Shown: positions 27,498-34,707 of the stretch, piece by piece
Layout: every line of letters starts with the position of its first letter
How positions within the stretch are numbered: the stretch's first letter is position 1
Source: Flagellimonas taeanensis
Lineage (GTDB): Bacteria > Bacteroidota > Bacteroidia > Flavobacteriales > Flavobacteriaceae
Direction of reading: 5' to 3'
Length of the DNA stretch: 64,000 nt
NCBI RefSeq assembly: GCF_003584105.1
Contig: NZ_QXFO01000025.1
Location: 52,899-116,898, forward strand
Translations under genes and position numbers: made by a program
The notes under the pieces: model-generated
What the model saw: only the letters and a program-made list of their open reading frames with translations
Database searches by the model: none
What the model was told of the DNA's origin: nothing

Positions 27498-29594
27498 TTA
27501 GGCATTCATTGCAGGTTTCAAGGTGATGGGGTCCTTGGTCTGTTCAGATTCGATATATTTTGTGGGGATGGACACCGATATGGTGGTGCCCTTTCCTTTT
27601 ATGCTCTGTATGTCGAACACGCCGTTTATCTTTTTCACCCTTGATATGATATTTCTTAGGCCAATTCCCCTTTTTCCCTTGTTTGTGTCAAAACCGACAC
27701 CATCGTCCTTGATGGTGAGTTTCAGTTTGTCATCGGTAGACCCGAAGGAAATGGCGATATTTTTACATTTGGCGTGTTTCACACAGTTTTTCAGCGTTTC
27801 CTGTACAATTCGGTATGCATTGATCTTGATGTCTCCCAACAGATTGTCCCAGTGTACTTTTTTATCGTATGTAAAGGAGCATGATATACCAGAAGACTTT
27901 TGAATGCTACTGACGAGCTCCTCCAACGATACAATAAAATTATGAAATTTTTCATAAGATGCATGGTTGAGTTCATGTGAAATGGTCCTGATATCTTCTT
28001 CGACCTCCCTCAATTTCTCTATGAATGCCGCCCGTTGTTCCACGGAAGCACTGTCACCTCGCTCGTTCAATCCGCTCAGTAGCAATCGTATGCCCAACAT
28101 TTCGCCCAAGATCCCATCATGGAGCTCTTCGGAGATGCGTTTTTGTTCCAATTGTCTGCCTTCCTCAAACTTGCCCTGCTGGGAGAGCATCAGGTTGTAG
28201 ATTTCCTGATTGCTTTCCTGCTGTTTCTGTTTGAACTTGAGCCTGTTGTTGTTGATATATTGCAGAACGATCACGGTGGTGGTCAATCCCAATACAACGA
28301 GGCCCAATACGGCCCCTGCCCATAATTGTCTTTCACGGGAAAGCAAAACGTTCTCTTCTTTGATTTTGTCCGTGTCCAAACGGATACGGGCAAACTTGTC
28401 CCGCTTGGTACGCTCCTCTTCCTTGATGACCTCATTGAGCTCATAATACGCATTGGCATAGTTGGCTGCGTTGGCCTTGTCCAATTGGGTGAGTAATTGC
28501 AATACCTCCAACAGGCGGTCGTTGTTGTGGGTTTCTAGGGCTACTGTTCTTGACTCCTTGGCATATTGTAGTGCATTGGCCGTGTCTCCTTTGGCCGCCA
28601 ACAATTCGGCATAGTATTGTTTGGTACGAGCTTGGTGTTCTACGTGGTCATATTTGTCGTTGGCAATGATACTTTCTTTTAGCAATCTTTCGCATTCAGC
28701 AAAATTTCTTTCATCTTTGAAAATTGCATAGGCAAGGCTTGTAAGAGCAAGTACATATAGCTCTGAATCTTTATCTTCCAAAGACTTATTTCCCAATAGT
28801 TTTTTAAATGACACCTTGGCACTATAATAGTCTTCATTTCTTAATAAGGCATTTGAAATATTGTTTTGGTTTTGCCATACTAATTCTTCAGTTTCAGGGG
28901 AATCTAACTTATCCAAATAAGTGCCAGCTTTTTGGTAATATTCCAAAGATTTTTCACTGTCTCCCATACCACTGGAAAGAATGCCCAGCAAATTATAGCA
29001 ATTATAGATTCTTTCGGTATCACCTAACTCATCAAATATCCTAAGGGCTGTAGTGGCACTAATTTCAGCTCCCAAGTAGTCCTTGTAGGAATCTTGGATT
29101 TGTCCCATGCTATATAATATCCTGCCTCTTAATGAACTCGATGAAGAACTCTTTGGAAGCTGTTCAAAACTGTTCAGTGCCTTTTTATAATGGTAAAAAG
29201 CACTATCCAAGGCCCCATAGGATTTAAAGAAAGAGGCAAGATCCCAGTGTGAATATCCAAGTGGGGTGAACATGTCCGTTTCCTGTGACATGATCATGAC
29301 CTGCTTGTTGGTCTCTCTGAAACCAAGGGAGTCTTTCAAGCTTTTATAGGCCAAGGAAATACTTGAAAGCTGCTCCAATGTTATGGAATCATTGGTGGAT
29401 GTAAATGCTTCTTTTTTGGCATTTTCCAAGAATTGTGTTCGCTTTTCAAGAGGTAGTTGTGTGCTGTCCTTAGCCATTTTGATCCATTTGCGTACGGCGT
29501 CCGCTGTTGTGTCTTGGATGGAATCATTCTCCGGGGATTGTTCGTAGCACCCAAAAAAAATGAAGACTAGCAATATAAGAGCCCAGCTTTTCAA
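27498..29594 (-). CDS. TPR-containing sensor histidine kinase, probably lipidated
   Basis: About 698 residues. From the TTG at 29594 the N-terminus reads MKSWALILLVFIFFGC, a lipoprotein signal with Cys16; no ATG lies in frame between the upstream stop and this point, so a TTG start is needed (29600 is the alternative). Residues about 40-390 are TPR-like helical repeats, predicted periplasmic. A transmembrane helix follows at about 435-458, then a coiled-coil and a HisKA_3 domain with H492 in ISEELHDGILGEML, and an HATPase domain (DDGVGFD, GIGLRNI). It should phosphorylate the LuxR-type regulator 23 bases downstream. The combination of lipid anchor and membrane helix is unusual. Confidence 0.9.
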   Translation of the reverse strand: MKSWALILLVFIFFGCYEQSPENDSIQDTTADAVRKWIKMAKDSTQLPLEKRTQFLENAKKEAFTSTNDSITLEQLSSISLAYKSLKDSLGFRETNKQVMIMSQETDMFTPLGYSHWDLASFFKSYGALDSAFYHYKKALNSFEQLPKSSSSSSLRGRILYSMGQIQDSYKDYLGAEISATTALRIFDELGDTERIYNCYNLLGILSSGMGDSEKSLEYYQKAGTYLDKLDSPETEELVWQNQNNISNALLRNEDYYSAKVSFKKLLGNKSLEDKDSELYVLALTSLAYAIFKDERNFAECERLLKESIIANDKYDHVEHQARTKQYYAELLAAKGDTANALQYAKESRTVALETHNNDRLLEVLQLLTQLDKANAANYANAYYELNEVIKEEERTKRDKFARIRLDTDKIKEENVLLSRERQLWAGAVLGLVVLGLTTTVIVLQYINNNRLKFKQKQQESNQEIYNLMLSQQGKFEEGRQLEQKRISEELHDGILGEMLGIRLLLSGLNERGDSASVEQRAAFIEKLREVEEDIRTISHELNHASYEKFHNFIVSLEELVSSIQKSSGISCSFTYDKKVHWDNLLGDIKINAYRIVQETLKNCVKHAKCKNIAISFGSTDDKLKLTIKDDGVGFDTNKGKRGIGLRNIISRVKKINGVFDIQSIKGKGTTISVSIPTKYIESEQTKDPITLKPAMNA

Positions 29595-29628
29595 TGGCAA
29601 CAGGTTATTTTAATGTCGATACAAGGTA

Positions 29629-29664
29629 CTAAAAAAGCCCCAGACCTTTTAGGGTGATGGGGCT
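29629..29664 (-). terminator. Intrinsic terminator of the small secreted-protein unit
   Basis: On the minus strand AAGCCCCA pairs with TGGGGCTT around a loop that can itself fold (ACCT/AGGT), followed by a T-run. It lies between the 69-aa gene and the histidine kinase gene, so it separates these transcripts, at least partly. Confidence 0.75.
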
Positions 29665-29686
29665 TAGTTCCAAAATTATATTGTGA

Positions 29687-29896
29687 TCATAGATTGCGAT
29701 CATCGTTGGCACTCAGTTTCAGCCGAAGAATTCTTTTTTGACCAATGCCCAAAAGTGTTCGTTCGTTATATGCCTGATCGAGTGCAGAAGTTGTATTACC
29801 TTCTATTTGTATAATTTTTTGAGATTCATCTCTATAGCAGAATAGTGTTCCGCCCAAAATCAACAATAGGAGTATTGAACGTATGAGGTTGTTCAT
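29687..29896 (-). CDS. Small exported protein (69 aa)
   Basis: 69 residues from the ATG at 29896, begun 22 bases after the end of the 58-aa lipoprotein. Residues 4-20 are strongly hydrophobic (LIRSILLLLILGGTLFC), a signal peptide or membrane anchor; the Cys is preceded by TLF, a poor lipobox. The mature part of ~49 residues is polar (QIEGNTTSALDQAYNERTLL). A longer in-frame extension to 29980 overlaps the preceding gene and is rejected. Not recognised. Confidence 0.6.
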   Translation of the reverse strand: MNNLIRSILLLLILGGTLFCYRDESQKIIQIEGNTTSALDQAYNERTLLGIGQKRILRLKLSANDDRNL

Positions 29897-29918
29897 CAAT
29901 AAATTTTGTTTACTGAAA

Positions 29919-30095
29919 TCAGTTAAGTCCTTCATCATCGCTACGGTCATCATCATTTGATTGATCACCATCCGTGGCATTTTGATCCAATTGTTGGAAA
30001 AGCGCTTCTGTTTCTTGGATATCGGTTTCAGTTTCGCAAGAGTAGAATCCAGCGGTCAATAGTCCAAGCGCCAAAATGCATAGTAATTTTCTCAT
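29919..30095 (-). CDS. Small acidic lipoprotein (58 aa)
   Basis: 58 codons, too short for most gene callers. The N-terminus MRKLLCILALGLLTAGFYSC is a signal peptide with Cys20 as lipidation site. The mature 39 residues are very acidic with many D, E, Q and N (TDGDQSNDDDRSDDEG), and probably unstructured. A TACTTTTG -7 box lies at 30138-30145. The start codon, positive residue, hydrophobic core and lipobox all fit, so I regard it as real. Function unknown. Confidence 0.6.
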   Translation of the reverse strand: MRKLLCILALGLLTAGFYSCETETDIQETEALFQQLDQNATDGDQSNDDDRSDDEGLN

Positions 30096-30137
30096 AATAT
30101 TAGGTTTTAGGGTGTTAATTAATTGGTTTGTCTATAC

Positions 30138-30145
30138 CAAAAGTA
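30138..30145 (-). promoter_or_regulatory. -7 box of the small secreted-protein unit
   Basis: TACTTTTG (TAnnTTTG) on the minus strand; predicted start near 30132, a 36-base leader before the 58-aa lipoprotein. It lies downstream of the LytTR gene, so the two small genes can be transcribed alone. Confidence 0.45.
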
Positions 30146-30237
30146 CCCAAGACCTTTAGGGTGGCACATTGCGCAACGGACTATTTAGAATCCATAGGGA
30201 TTCTGCTAGAATTTTGCGGCAAACTGCTAGGATTTTG

Positions 30238-30972
30238 TCAATTAAGGGCCTTTGCGGCAGTTTTGGAGAGCATTTCCTTCAGGTGGTCTATCCGGTCCTT
30301 ATAGGTTTTGGAAAAGGGGAGTTCCTCCTCGTTCCCATGCTTCAAGGTGCAGATGGACTTGCCATAATTGATGCGGGACACATACCTACTGTTGAGTATA
30401 TAGCTCTGGTGGATACGTATGAATGCTTTTGGAAGCTTGTCCTCGAAAGATTTTAATGTTTTAAAGGCACTGATGATGTTGCCATCCCTCATGAAAAAAT
30501 CCGTGGTGTTGTTGTCGGACTTTAGATAGAGGATGTCCTTGGTGTCCAGATACCTATAATCATTATAGGATTTGAGGCAGATGGTGGACGGTACATCCTG
30601 CTTGGGATGTCTCTTGCGGAGACGGAGGATGGTCTTTCTGACATCAAATTCGTTGTGGGGGAGAATCCAATAGTCAAAGAATCCACTCTTTATGGCGTTG
30701 TAGGCATATTTTTTTGAGGTGGAATATCCTATGATAAGAGGCAGGGACTGTATATACTGGTTCAGTTCGGTGACCATTTGAAAGTATTCCATGCCATCTT
30801 CGCCAAGATTGATGAGCACCACATCGGGGGTGAACTTCAAGATCGTGTCCAGACCCTCTGCAGCGGAAGCGGCCACCCCAGTGCAGGACAAATCCTCGTA
30901 CTCCTCCAAATAGAGTTGCAACTGAAGCTTGGTCGCTGCATTATGGTCTATGATGTTATAGGTATATTCCAT
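30238..30972 (-). CDS. LytTR-family regulator with a degenerate receiver domain
   Basis: 244 residues from the ATG at 30972. The C-terminal LytTR DNA-binding domain (about 140-235) is clear (YLKSDNNTTDFFMRDG, KAFIRIHQSYILNSRYV). The N-terminal ~115 residues align with a receiver, but the phospho-acceptor Asp is Asn55 (VVLINLGED) and the conserved Lys is Leu104 (YWILPHN). It therefore cannot be activated by phosphotransfer in the usual way. No LytS-type kinase is adjacent. It lies upstream of the small secreted-protein unit on the same strand. Confidence 0.88.
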   Translation of the reverse strand: MEYTYNIIDHNAATKLQLQLYLEEYEDLSCTGVAASAAEGLDTILKFTPDVVLINLGEDGMEYFQMVTELNQYIQSLPLIIGYSTSKKYAYNAIKSGFFDYWILPHNEFDVRKTILRLRKRHPKQDVPSTICLKSYNDYRYLDTKDILYLKSDNNTTDFFMRDGNIISAFKTLKSFEDKLPKAFIRIHQSYILNSRYVSRINYGKSICTLKHGNEEELPFSKTYKDRIDHLKEMLSKTAAKALN

Positions 30973-31387
30973 GCGCAAAATGCTGAGTGCAAGTTACTAA
31001 CGAGTTCAAAAAACTCATTGCAGTTTTCCCTTAAAAAAACTATGGGTTTCTCCCTAAAAGGGGCTATTTTCTTACAAAAACCCTTAAAAATTCGTTAAAA
31101 GATAACGACCTGCAACAAATCTATGCTTTGACCGACCTGTTTTTTGAACACGTGTCAAAGCATGTTCGTTGATGGGGCAACACACTGGATGAGCATGTAT
31201 AAATGGTGGTGAAGTTTGGTGTGGTTTTTACTAAGTTCATTTGGTTGAGATGTTGATTGAACACTATTTTACGATTACGAACAATAGAATCAAAGGAATG
31301 GAGAGGATTTTTGACGCTGGAACCTGAAGAATTCGATGAACTACACAAAACTGATGCTCGTTTCGTGCACGAAGAGGCAGAAATTGA
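30973..31387. other. 415-bp gap with possible transposase remnant
   Basis: Between the LytTR gene and the thioesterase gene (both minus). AT-rich. The + strand frame at about 31257-31387 encodes EWRGFLTLEPEEFDELHKT, reminiscent of the N-terminal region of DDE transposases. The frame then runs antisense into the thioesterase gene, so any transposase is only a stub. No inverted repeats or target duplications were found. Nothing else recognised. Confidence 0.35.
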
Positions 31388-31777
31388 TTATCTGAACAGT
31401 TCTTGGACAGATTCTGGGATACGCTTGGGGCGGAACGTTTTTGCGTCCAAAAGGCACCATTCCGTGGTGCTCTTGACCATCAGTTCACCTGTTCGGTGGT
31501 TCTTGACCTCAACGACGCGAATGGACAATGGACCTTTACTGGACTTAATATGGGTGGTCACTTCAACGGTATCCCCAAGCACTGCCGATTTGAGGTAGGA
31601 GATATTGTGGTTCCGTACCACCCATATCATCTCTATTCGCATATCCTCATTGGCGACCTGTTCCCAATGTTTTTTGGAGATGTCCTGTATCCACTCCACA
31701 TACCTGATGTTGTTCACATGGTTCAGATCATCAATATCATCCACGACTACATCAAAGATTTCTGAAAATGTCTGCAT
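31388..31777 (-). CDS. Acyl-CoA thioesterase, 4HBT family
   Basis: 129 residues, hotdog fold. The N-terminal DVVVDDIDDLNHVNNIRYVE segment carries the DxxxHVNN pattern of 4-hydroxybenzoyl-CoA-type thioesterases. It hydrolyses acyl-CoA or acyl-ACP thioesters; substrate unknown. The start overlaps the cyclotransferase stop by one base (TGATG), so translation is likely coupled. Confidence 0.9.
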   Translation of the reverse strand: MQTFSEIFDVVVDDIDDLNHVNNIRYVEWIQDISKKHWEQVANEDMRIEMIWVVRNHNISYLKSAVLGDTVEVTTHIKSSKGPLSIRVVEVKNHRTGELMVKSTTEWCLLDAKTFRPKRIPESVQELFR

Positions 31778-32844
31778 CAGTCTTTTTTGCGGATGGTTAC
31801 CTCAAAGAGTTTGTCCCAGTTCTTCCCGGTGACAAAGAATGTTTTTCGTTCGGGATGGTAGGCCACGCCGTTCAGTACGGAATTGGTATCATCCCAGTCG
31901 GTACCTCCTTTGGACACTTTGCTTTTCAGCCCGCCAAAGTTGATGACCCCTTCAATGGCCCCGGAAGTGGCATCAATGATCATCATGCTTTCTTTTTGAT
32001 AGACGTTGGCATAGATCTTTCCGTCCACATATTCCAGTTCGTTGGCCATGTTGAAGATGGATTTGTTGGTCACGGTCTCTATGTGTCCCGTTTCTTCGAG
32101 AGTCTCTGGGTCCAAGAACCATATTTTTTCCGTGCCATCACTTTTGAATATTTTTTTGCCATCGTTGCACAGTCCCCAACCTTCCTTGCTTTTGCCGTAG
32201 GAGAAGTTTTTGATCTTTTCCAGATTGCTGGCGTTGTATACATAACCCATGCCGCTTTGCCAAGTCAATTGGTAGAGCTTTTCATTCATCAAGGTGATGC
32301 CTTCACCAAAGACCGTATCGTCCATTTCGATTTTTTGCAACACCTCTCCCGTTTCAAAATTGACCCTTCTTACCGTGGAACCTCCTCTTTTGCCAGTGCT
32401 CTCATAGAGTGTCCCATTATGGAACTCCAATCCTTGGGTATAGGCCTTTGTGTCGTGCGGGTAGGTATTCACGATTTCATAGGTATAGACCTCGGGAGCT
32501 GAAGCGGCCAACAGCTTTAGGTTTTCTTCGATTTCGACGGTTTCCCCTTCGATATCGAACTTGGCCGTCAAGATTTTGTTGCCCAAATGGGGAAGGGCCA
32601 TGGTCAATTGGCCGTTTTCCAAGACAAGTTCTTTCCCATCCATAAAATAGCGGATGTTGGAAATCTCAACCTCTTTTTTATTCTTGATGGAGACCCCCAC
32701 CCTTTGGTTTTGCTGTAGGGTCTTGTTTTCCAGTTGGATGGAAAAATGCTTGGCGGGATCGGCATTCCCTCCGCAGCCCAAAAAGAAAAGCAGTGATCCC
32801 AAAAACGAAGTTAATTTGAATACCATTACGAGTGTGTGTTTCAT
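31777..32844 (-). CDS. Glutaminyl-peptide cyclotransferase-family lipoprotein
   Basis: 355 residues. Signal peptide with lipobox FFLGCGG (Cys24). The C-terminal two thirds match the plant/bacterial-type glutamine cyclotransferase beta-propeller (AYTQGLEFHNGTLYESTGKRG, then LTWQSGMGYVYNASNLE, LEYVDGKIYANVY). It converts N-terminal Gln of exported proteins to pyroglutamate, here in the periplasm, anchored by lipid. The N-terminal ~110 residues form an extra domain of unknown role. Followed directly by the thioesterase gene. Confidence 0.92.
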   Translation of the reverse strand: MKHTLVMVFKLTSFLGSLLFFLGCGGNADPAKHFSIQLENKTLQQNQRVGVSIKNKKEVEISNIRYFMDGKELVLENGQLTMALPHLGNKILTAKFDIEGETVEIEENLKLLAASAPEVYTYEIVNTYPHDTKAYTQGLEFHNGTLYESTGKRGGSTVRRVNFETGEVLQKIEMDDTVFGEGITLMNEKLYQLTWQSGMGYVYNASNLEKIKNFSYGKSKEGWGLCNDGKKIFKSDGTEKIWFLDPETLEETGHIETVTNKSIFNMANELEYVDGKIYANVYQKESMMIIDATSGAIEGVINFGGLKSKVSKGGTDWDDTNSVLNGVAYHPERKTFFVTGKNWDKLFEVTIRKKD

Positions 32845-32885
32845 GGTTTTAATCCTTGGAGGTCGAAATTAAGAATGAATTGGGA

Positions 32886-32915
32886 TTGTCACAAATTTAA
32901 AAGGTCGTATATTTG
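32886..32915 (+). promoter_or_regulatory. SRP RNA promoter (TTG-N19-TATATTTG)
   Basis: TTG at 32886-32888, 19-base spacer, TATATTTG at 32908-32915. The RNA begins at 32921, so the distance from the last G to the start is 6 bases. This is a textbook Bacteroidota promoter and gives a calibration for the others in the window. Confidence 0.85.
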
Positions 32916-32920
32916 CAGTC

Positions 32921-33014
32921 GGCAAGTCCTACACGACCAGCTCCTGCAGAATCCCCCAGGGTGGGAACGCAGCAAGGGTATGCGGTCGTAGCGGTGCGAT
33001 GTAGGTAGCTTGCC
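32921..33014 (+). ncRNA. ffs: Signal recognition particle RNA (4.5S)
   Basis: 94 bases. The ends GGCAAG and CTTGCC pair. The apical domain shows the conserved internal-loop sequence GGGAACGCAGCAAGG that binds Ffh, with a CAGAATCCCCCAGGG partner strand. It directs membrane proteins co-translationally to FtsY. A T7 run follows (33015-33021), and the promoter lies directly upstream. Confidence 0.95.
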
Positions 33015-33041
33015 TTTTTTTGTTCCCTGAACTCAGCTATC

Positions 33042-33851
33042 ATGGAAAAAAAAGTAGTATTGATCACCGGAGGTTCATCCGGCATCGGCAAATCCATAGG
33101 AACCTTTTTGACCACAAAAGGGTACAAGGTGTACGGTACTACAAGGACTCCGGCCAATTATCCCGATTTTGATGTATTTGACCTTATCCAGTTGGATGTG
33201 AGGGATGTGGACAGCATACAAGATGCAGTCTCCCATGTCATTGCCAAAGAAGGCCGATTGGATGTGTTGATCAACAACGCGGGAGTGGGCATTACCGGTC
33301 CCATCGAGGAGACGCCGCACGAAGAGATCTTAAAAGTGTTCGACACCAATTTCCATGGCCCTGTGCACATGATGAAGGCCGTGCTGCCCCAAATGCGCAA
33401 GCAAGGCGGTGGAACCATTGTGAACATTACCTCCATTGCTGGGTATATGGGATTGCCGTTCCGAGGGTTCTATTCGGCTACCAAAGGTGCGCTGGGACTC
33501 ATTACCGAGGCCCTGAGAATGGAGACCAAGGATTTTGGGGTGACCATCACCAATGTGGCCCCGGGCGATTTTGCCACCAACATTGCTGCGGGAAGGTATC
33601 ATGCCCCGGTTTTGGACGGCTCCCCGTATGAGGATAAGTATGCAAGAACCATTGATTCCATAAATGGGGACGTGGACAGTGGGGGAGAACCTGAGCAAGT
33701 GGCAAGGGCCATTTACTCGATCATCAATAAAAAACGCCCCAAAGTGCACAATCCGGTCGGGGCTTTTTTGCAGAAGTTTTCCCTCACTTTAAAAAGAGTG
33801 CTACCCGATAAAGTCTATGAAAAATTACTGCTCAACCATTATAAGTTGTAG
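33042..33851 (+). CDS. Short-chain dehydrogenase/reductase
   Basis: 269 residues. Rossmann cofactor motif TGGSSGIG at about 8-15, NNAG (about 86), catalytic Ser in ITSIAGY and Y144-x3-K148 (YSATK). A classical SDR of the type often annotated as 3-oxoacyl reductase-like; substrate unknown. Starts 21 bases after the SRP RNA T-run. The hairpin-like GCCCC...GGGGC within its 3' part is coding and not a terminator. Confidence 0.93.
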   Translation: MEKKVVLITGGSSGIGKSIGTFLTTKGYKVYGTTRTPANYPDFDVFDLIQLDVRDVDSIQDAVSHVIAKEGRLDVLINNAGVGITGPIEETPHEEILKVFDTNFHGPVHMMKAVLPQMRKQGGGTIVNITSIAGYMGLPFRGFYSATKGALGLITEALRMETKDFGVTITNVAPGDFATNIAAGRYHAPVLDGSPYEDKYARTIDSINGDVDSGGEPEQVARAIYSIINKKRPKVHNPVGAFLQKFSLTLKRVLPDKVYEKLLLNHYKL

Positions 33852-33890
33852 CTTTACACTTCTCGAAAAATCACATATAAATAGTTAAAA

Positions 33891-34547
33891 ATGAAGTTTT
33901 TTATTGATACGGCCAATCTAGATCAAATTAGAGAGGCGGAACAATTGGGGGTTTTGGACGGTGTGACCACCAACCCTTCGTTGATGGCCAAGGAAGGAAT
34001 CACTGGCAAGGACAATATCCTAAAGCACTATGTGGATATCTGCAACATCGTTGAAGGCGATGTCTCAGCCGAAGTGGTTGCCACCGATTTGGCAGGAATG
34101 ATCAAAGAAGGTGAGGAGCTGGCCGAACTGCACGAGCAGATCGTGGTCAAGATCCCGATGATCAAAGATGGTGTAAAAGCATTGAAATATTTCTCGGACA
34201 AGGGCATCCGTACCAATTGTACCTTGGTCTTCTCGGCGGGGCAGGCCCTATTGGCGGCCAAAGCAGGAGCGACCTATGTATCTCCATTTTTGGGGCGTTT
34301 GGACGATATTTCCACAGACGGACTCAATCTTATTTCAGAGATCAGGCTCATTTACGACAACTATGCCTTTGAAACACAGATATTGGCTGCATCCATCCGT
34401 CACACCATGCATGTGATCGATTGTGCCAAAATAGGTGCCGATGTGATGACAGGCCCATTGTCTTCCATCGAAGGACTGCTGAAACACCCATTGACCGATA
34501 TAGGTCTGGCCAAGTTTTTGGAGGATTACAAGAAAGGAAATTCCTAA
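33891..34547 (+). CDS. Fructose-6-phosphate aldolase / short transaldolase
   Basis: 218 residues, the short TalC/FSA size. [13 protein letters not shown] start, [11 protein letters not shown], and Lys87 (IVVKIPM) forming the Schiff base. The family contains both transaldolases and fructose-6-phosphate aldolases and sequence alone does not separate them here. Followed by a hairpin terminator. Confidence 0.93.
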   Translation: MKFFIDTANLDQIREAEQLGVLDGVTTNPSLMAKEGITGKDNILKHYVDICNIVEGDVSAEVVATDLAGMIKEGEELAELHEQIVVKIPMIKDGVKALKYFSDKGIRTNCTLVFSAGQALLAAKAGATYVSPFLGRLDDISTDGLNLISEIRLIYDNYAFETQILAASIRHTMHVIDCAKIGADVMTGPLSSIEGLLKHPLTDIGLAKFLEDYKKGNS

Positions 34548-34574
34548 GAAAAATAACTATATTGACCAAAAATG

Positions 34575-34601
34575 AAGCCCTGAGAAATCGGGGCTTTTTT
34601 A
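34575..34601 (+). terminator. Intrinsic terminator of the transaldolase gene
   Basis: AAGCCC pairs with GGGCTT (GGGGCTT with one wobble), loop of about 10 bases, followed by T6. Confidence 0.7.
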
Positions 34602-34707
34602 GTTTATCTGTCAGCTACAGGGCAAATTTTCGGGAAGTTGGATTGTAAAGTTTTTTATGCTTGAACCAAGTCACGGAATAACTGAATAATAACCAAAGGT
34701 TATTCGA

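Noticed and set aside
30139..30165. Short sequence AGACCTTTAGGGTG near 30150 similar to the loop of the terminator at 29640
   Set aside because: Only about 14 bases match; not enough to call a repeat pair.
33735..33772. Hairpin GCCCC...GGGGC followed by T6 as terminator
   Set aside because: It lies inside the SDR coding frame, 80 bases before the stop codon; coding sequence explains it.
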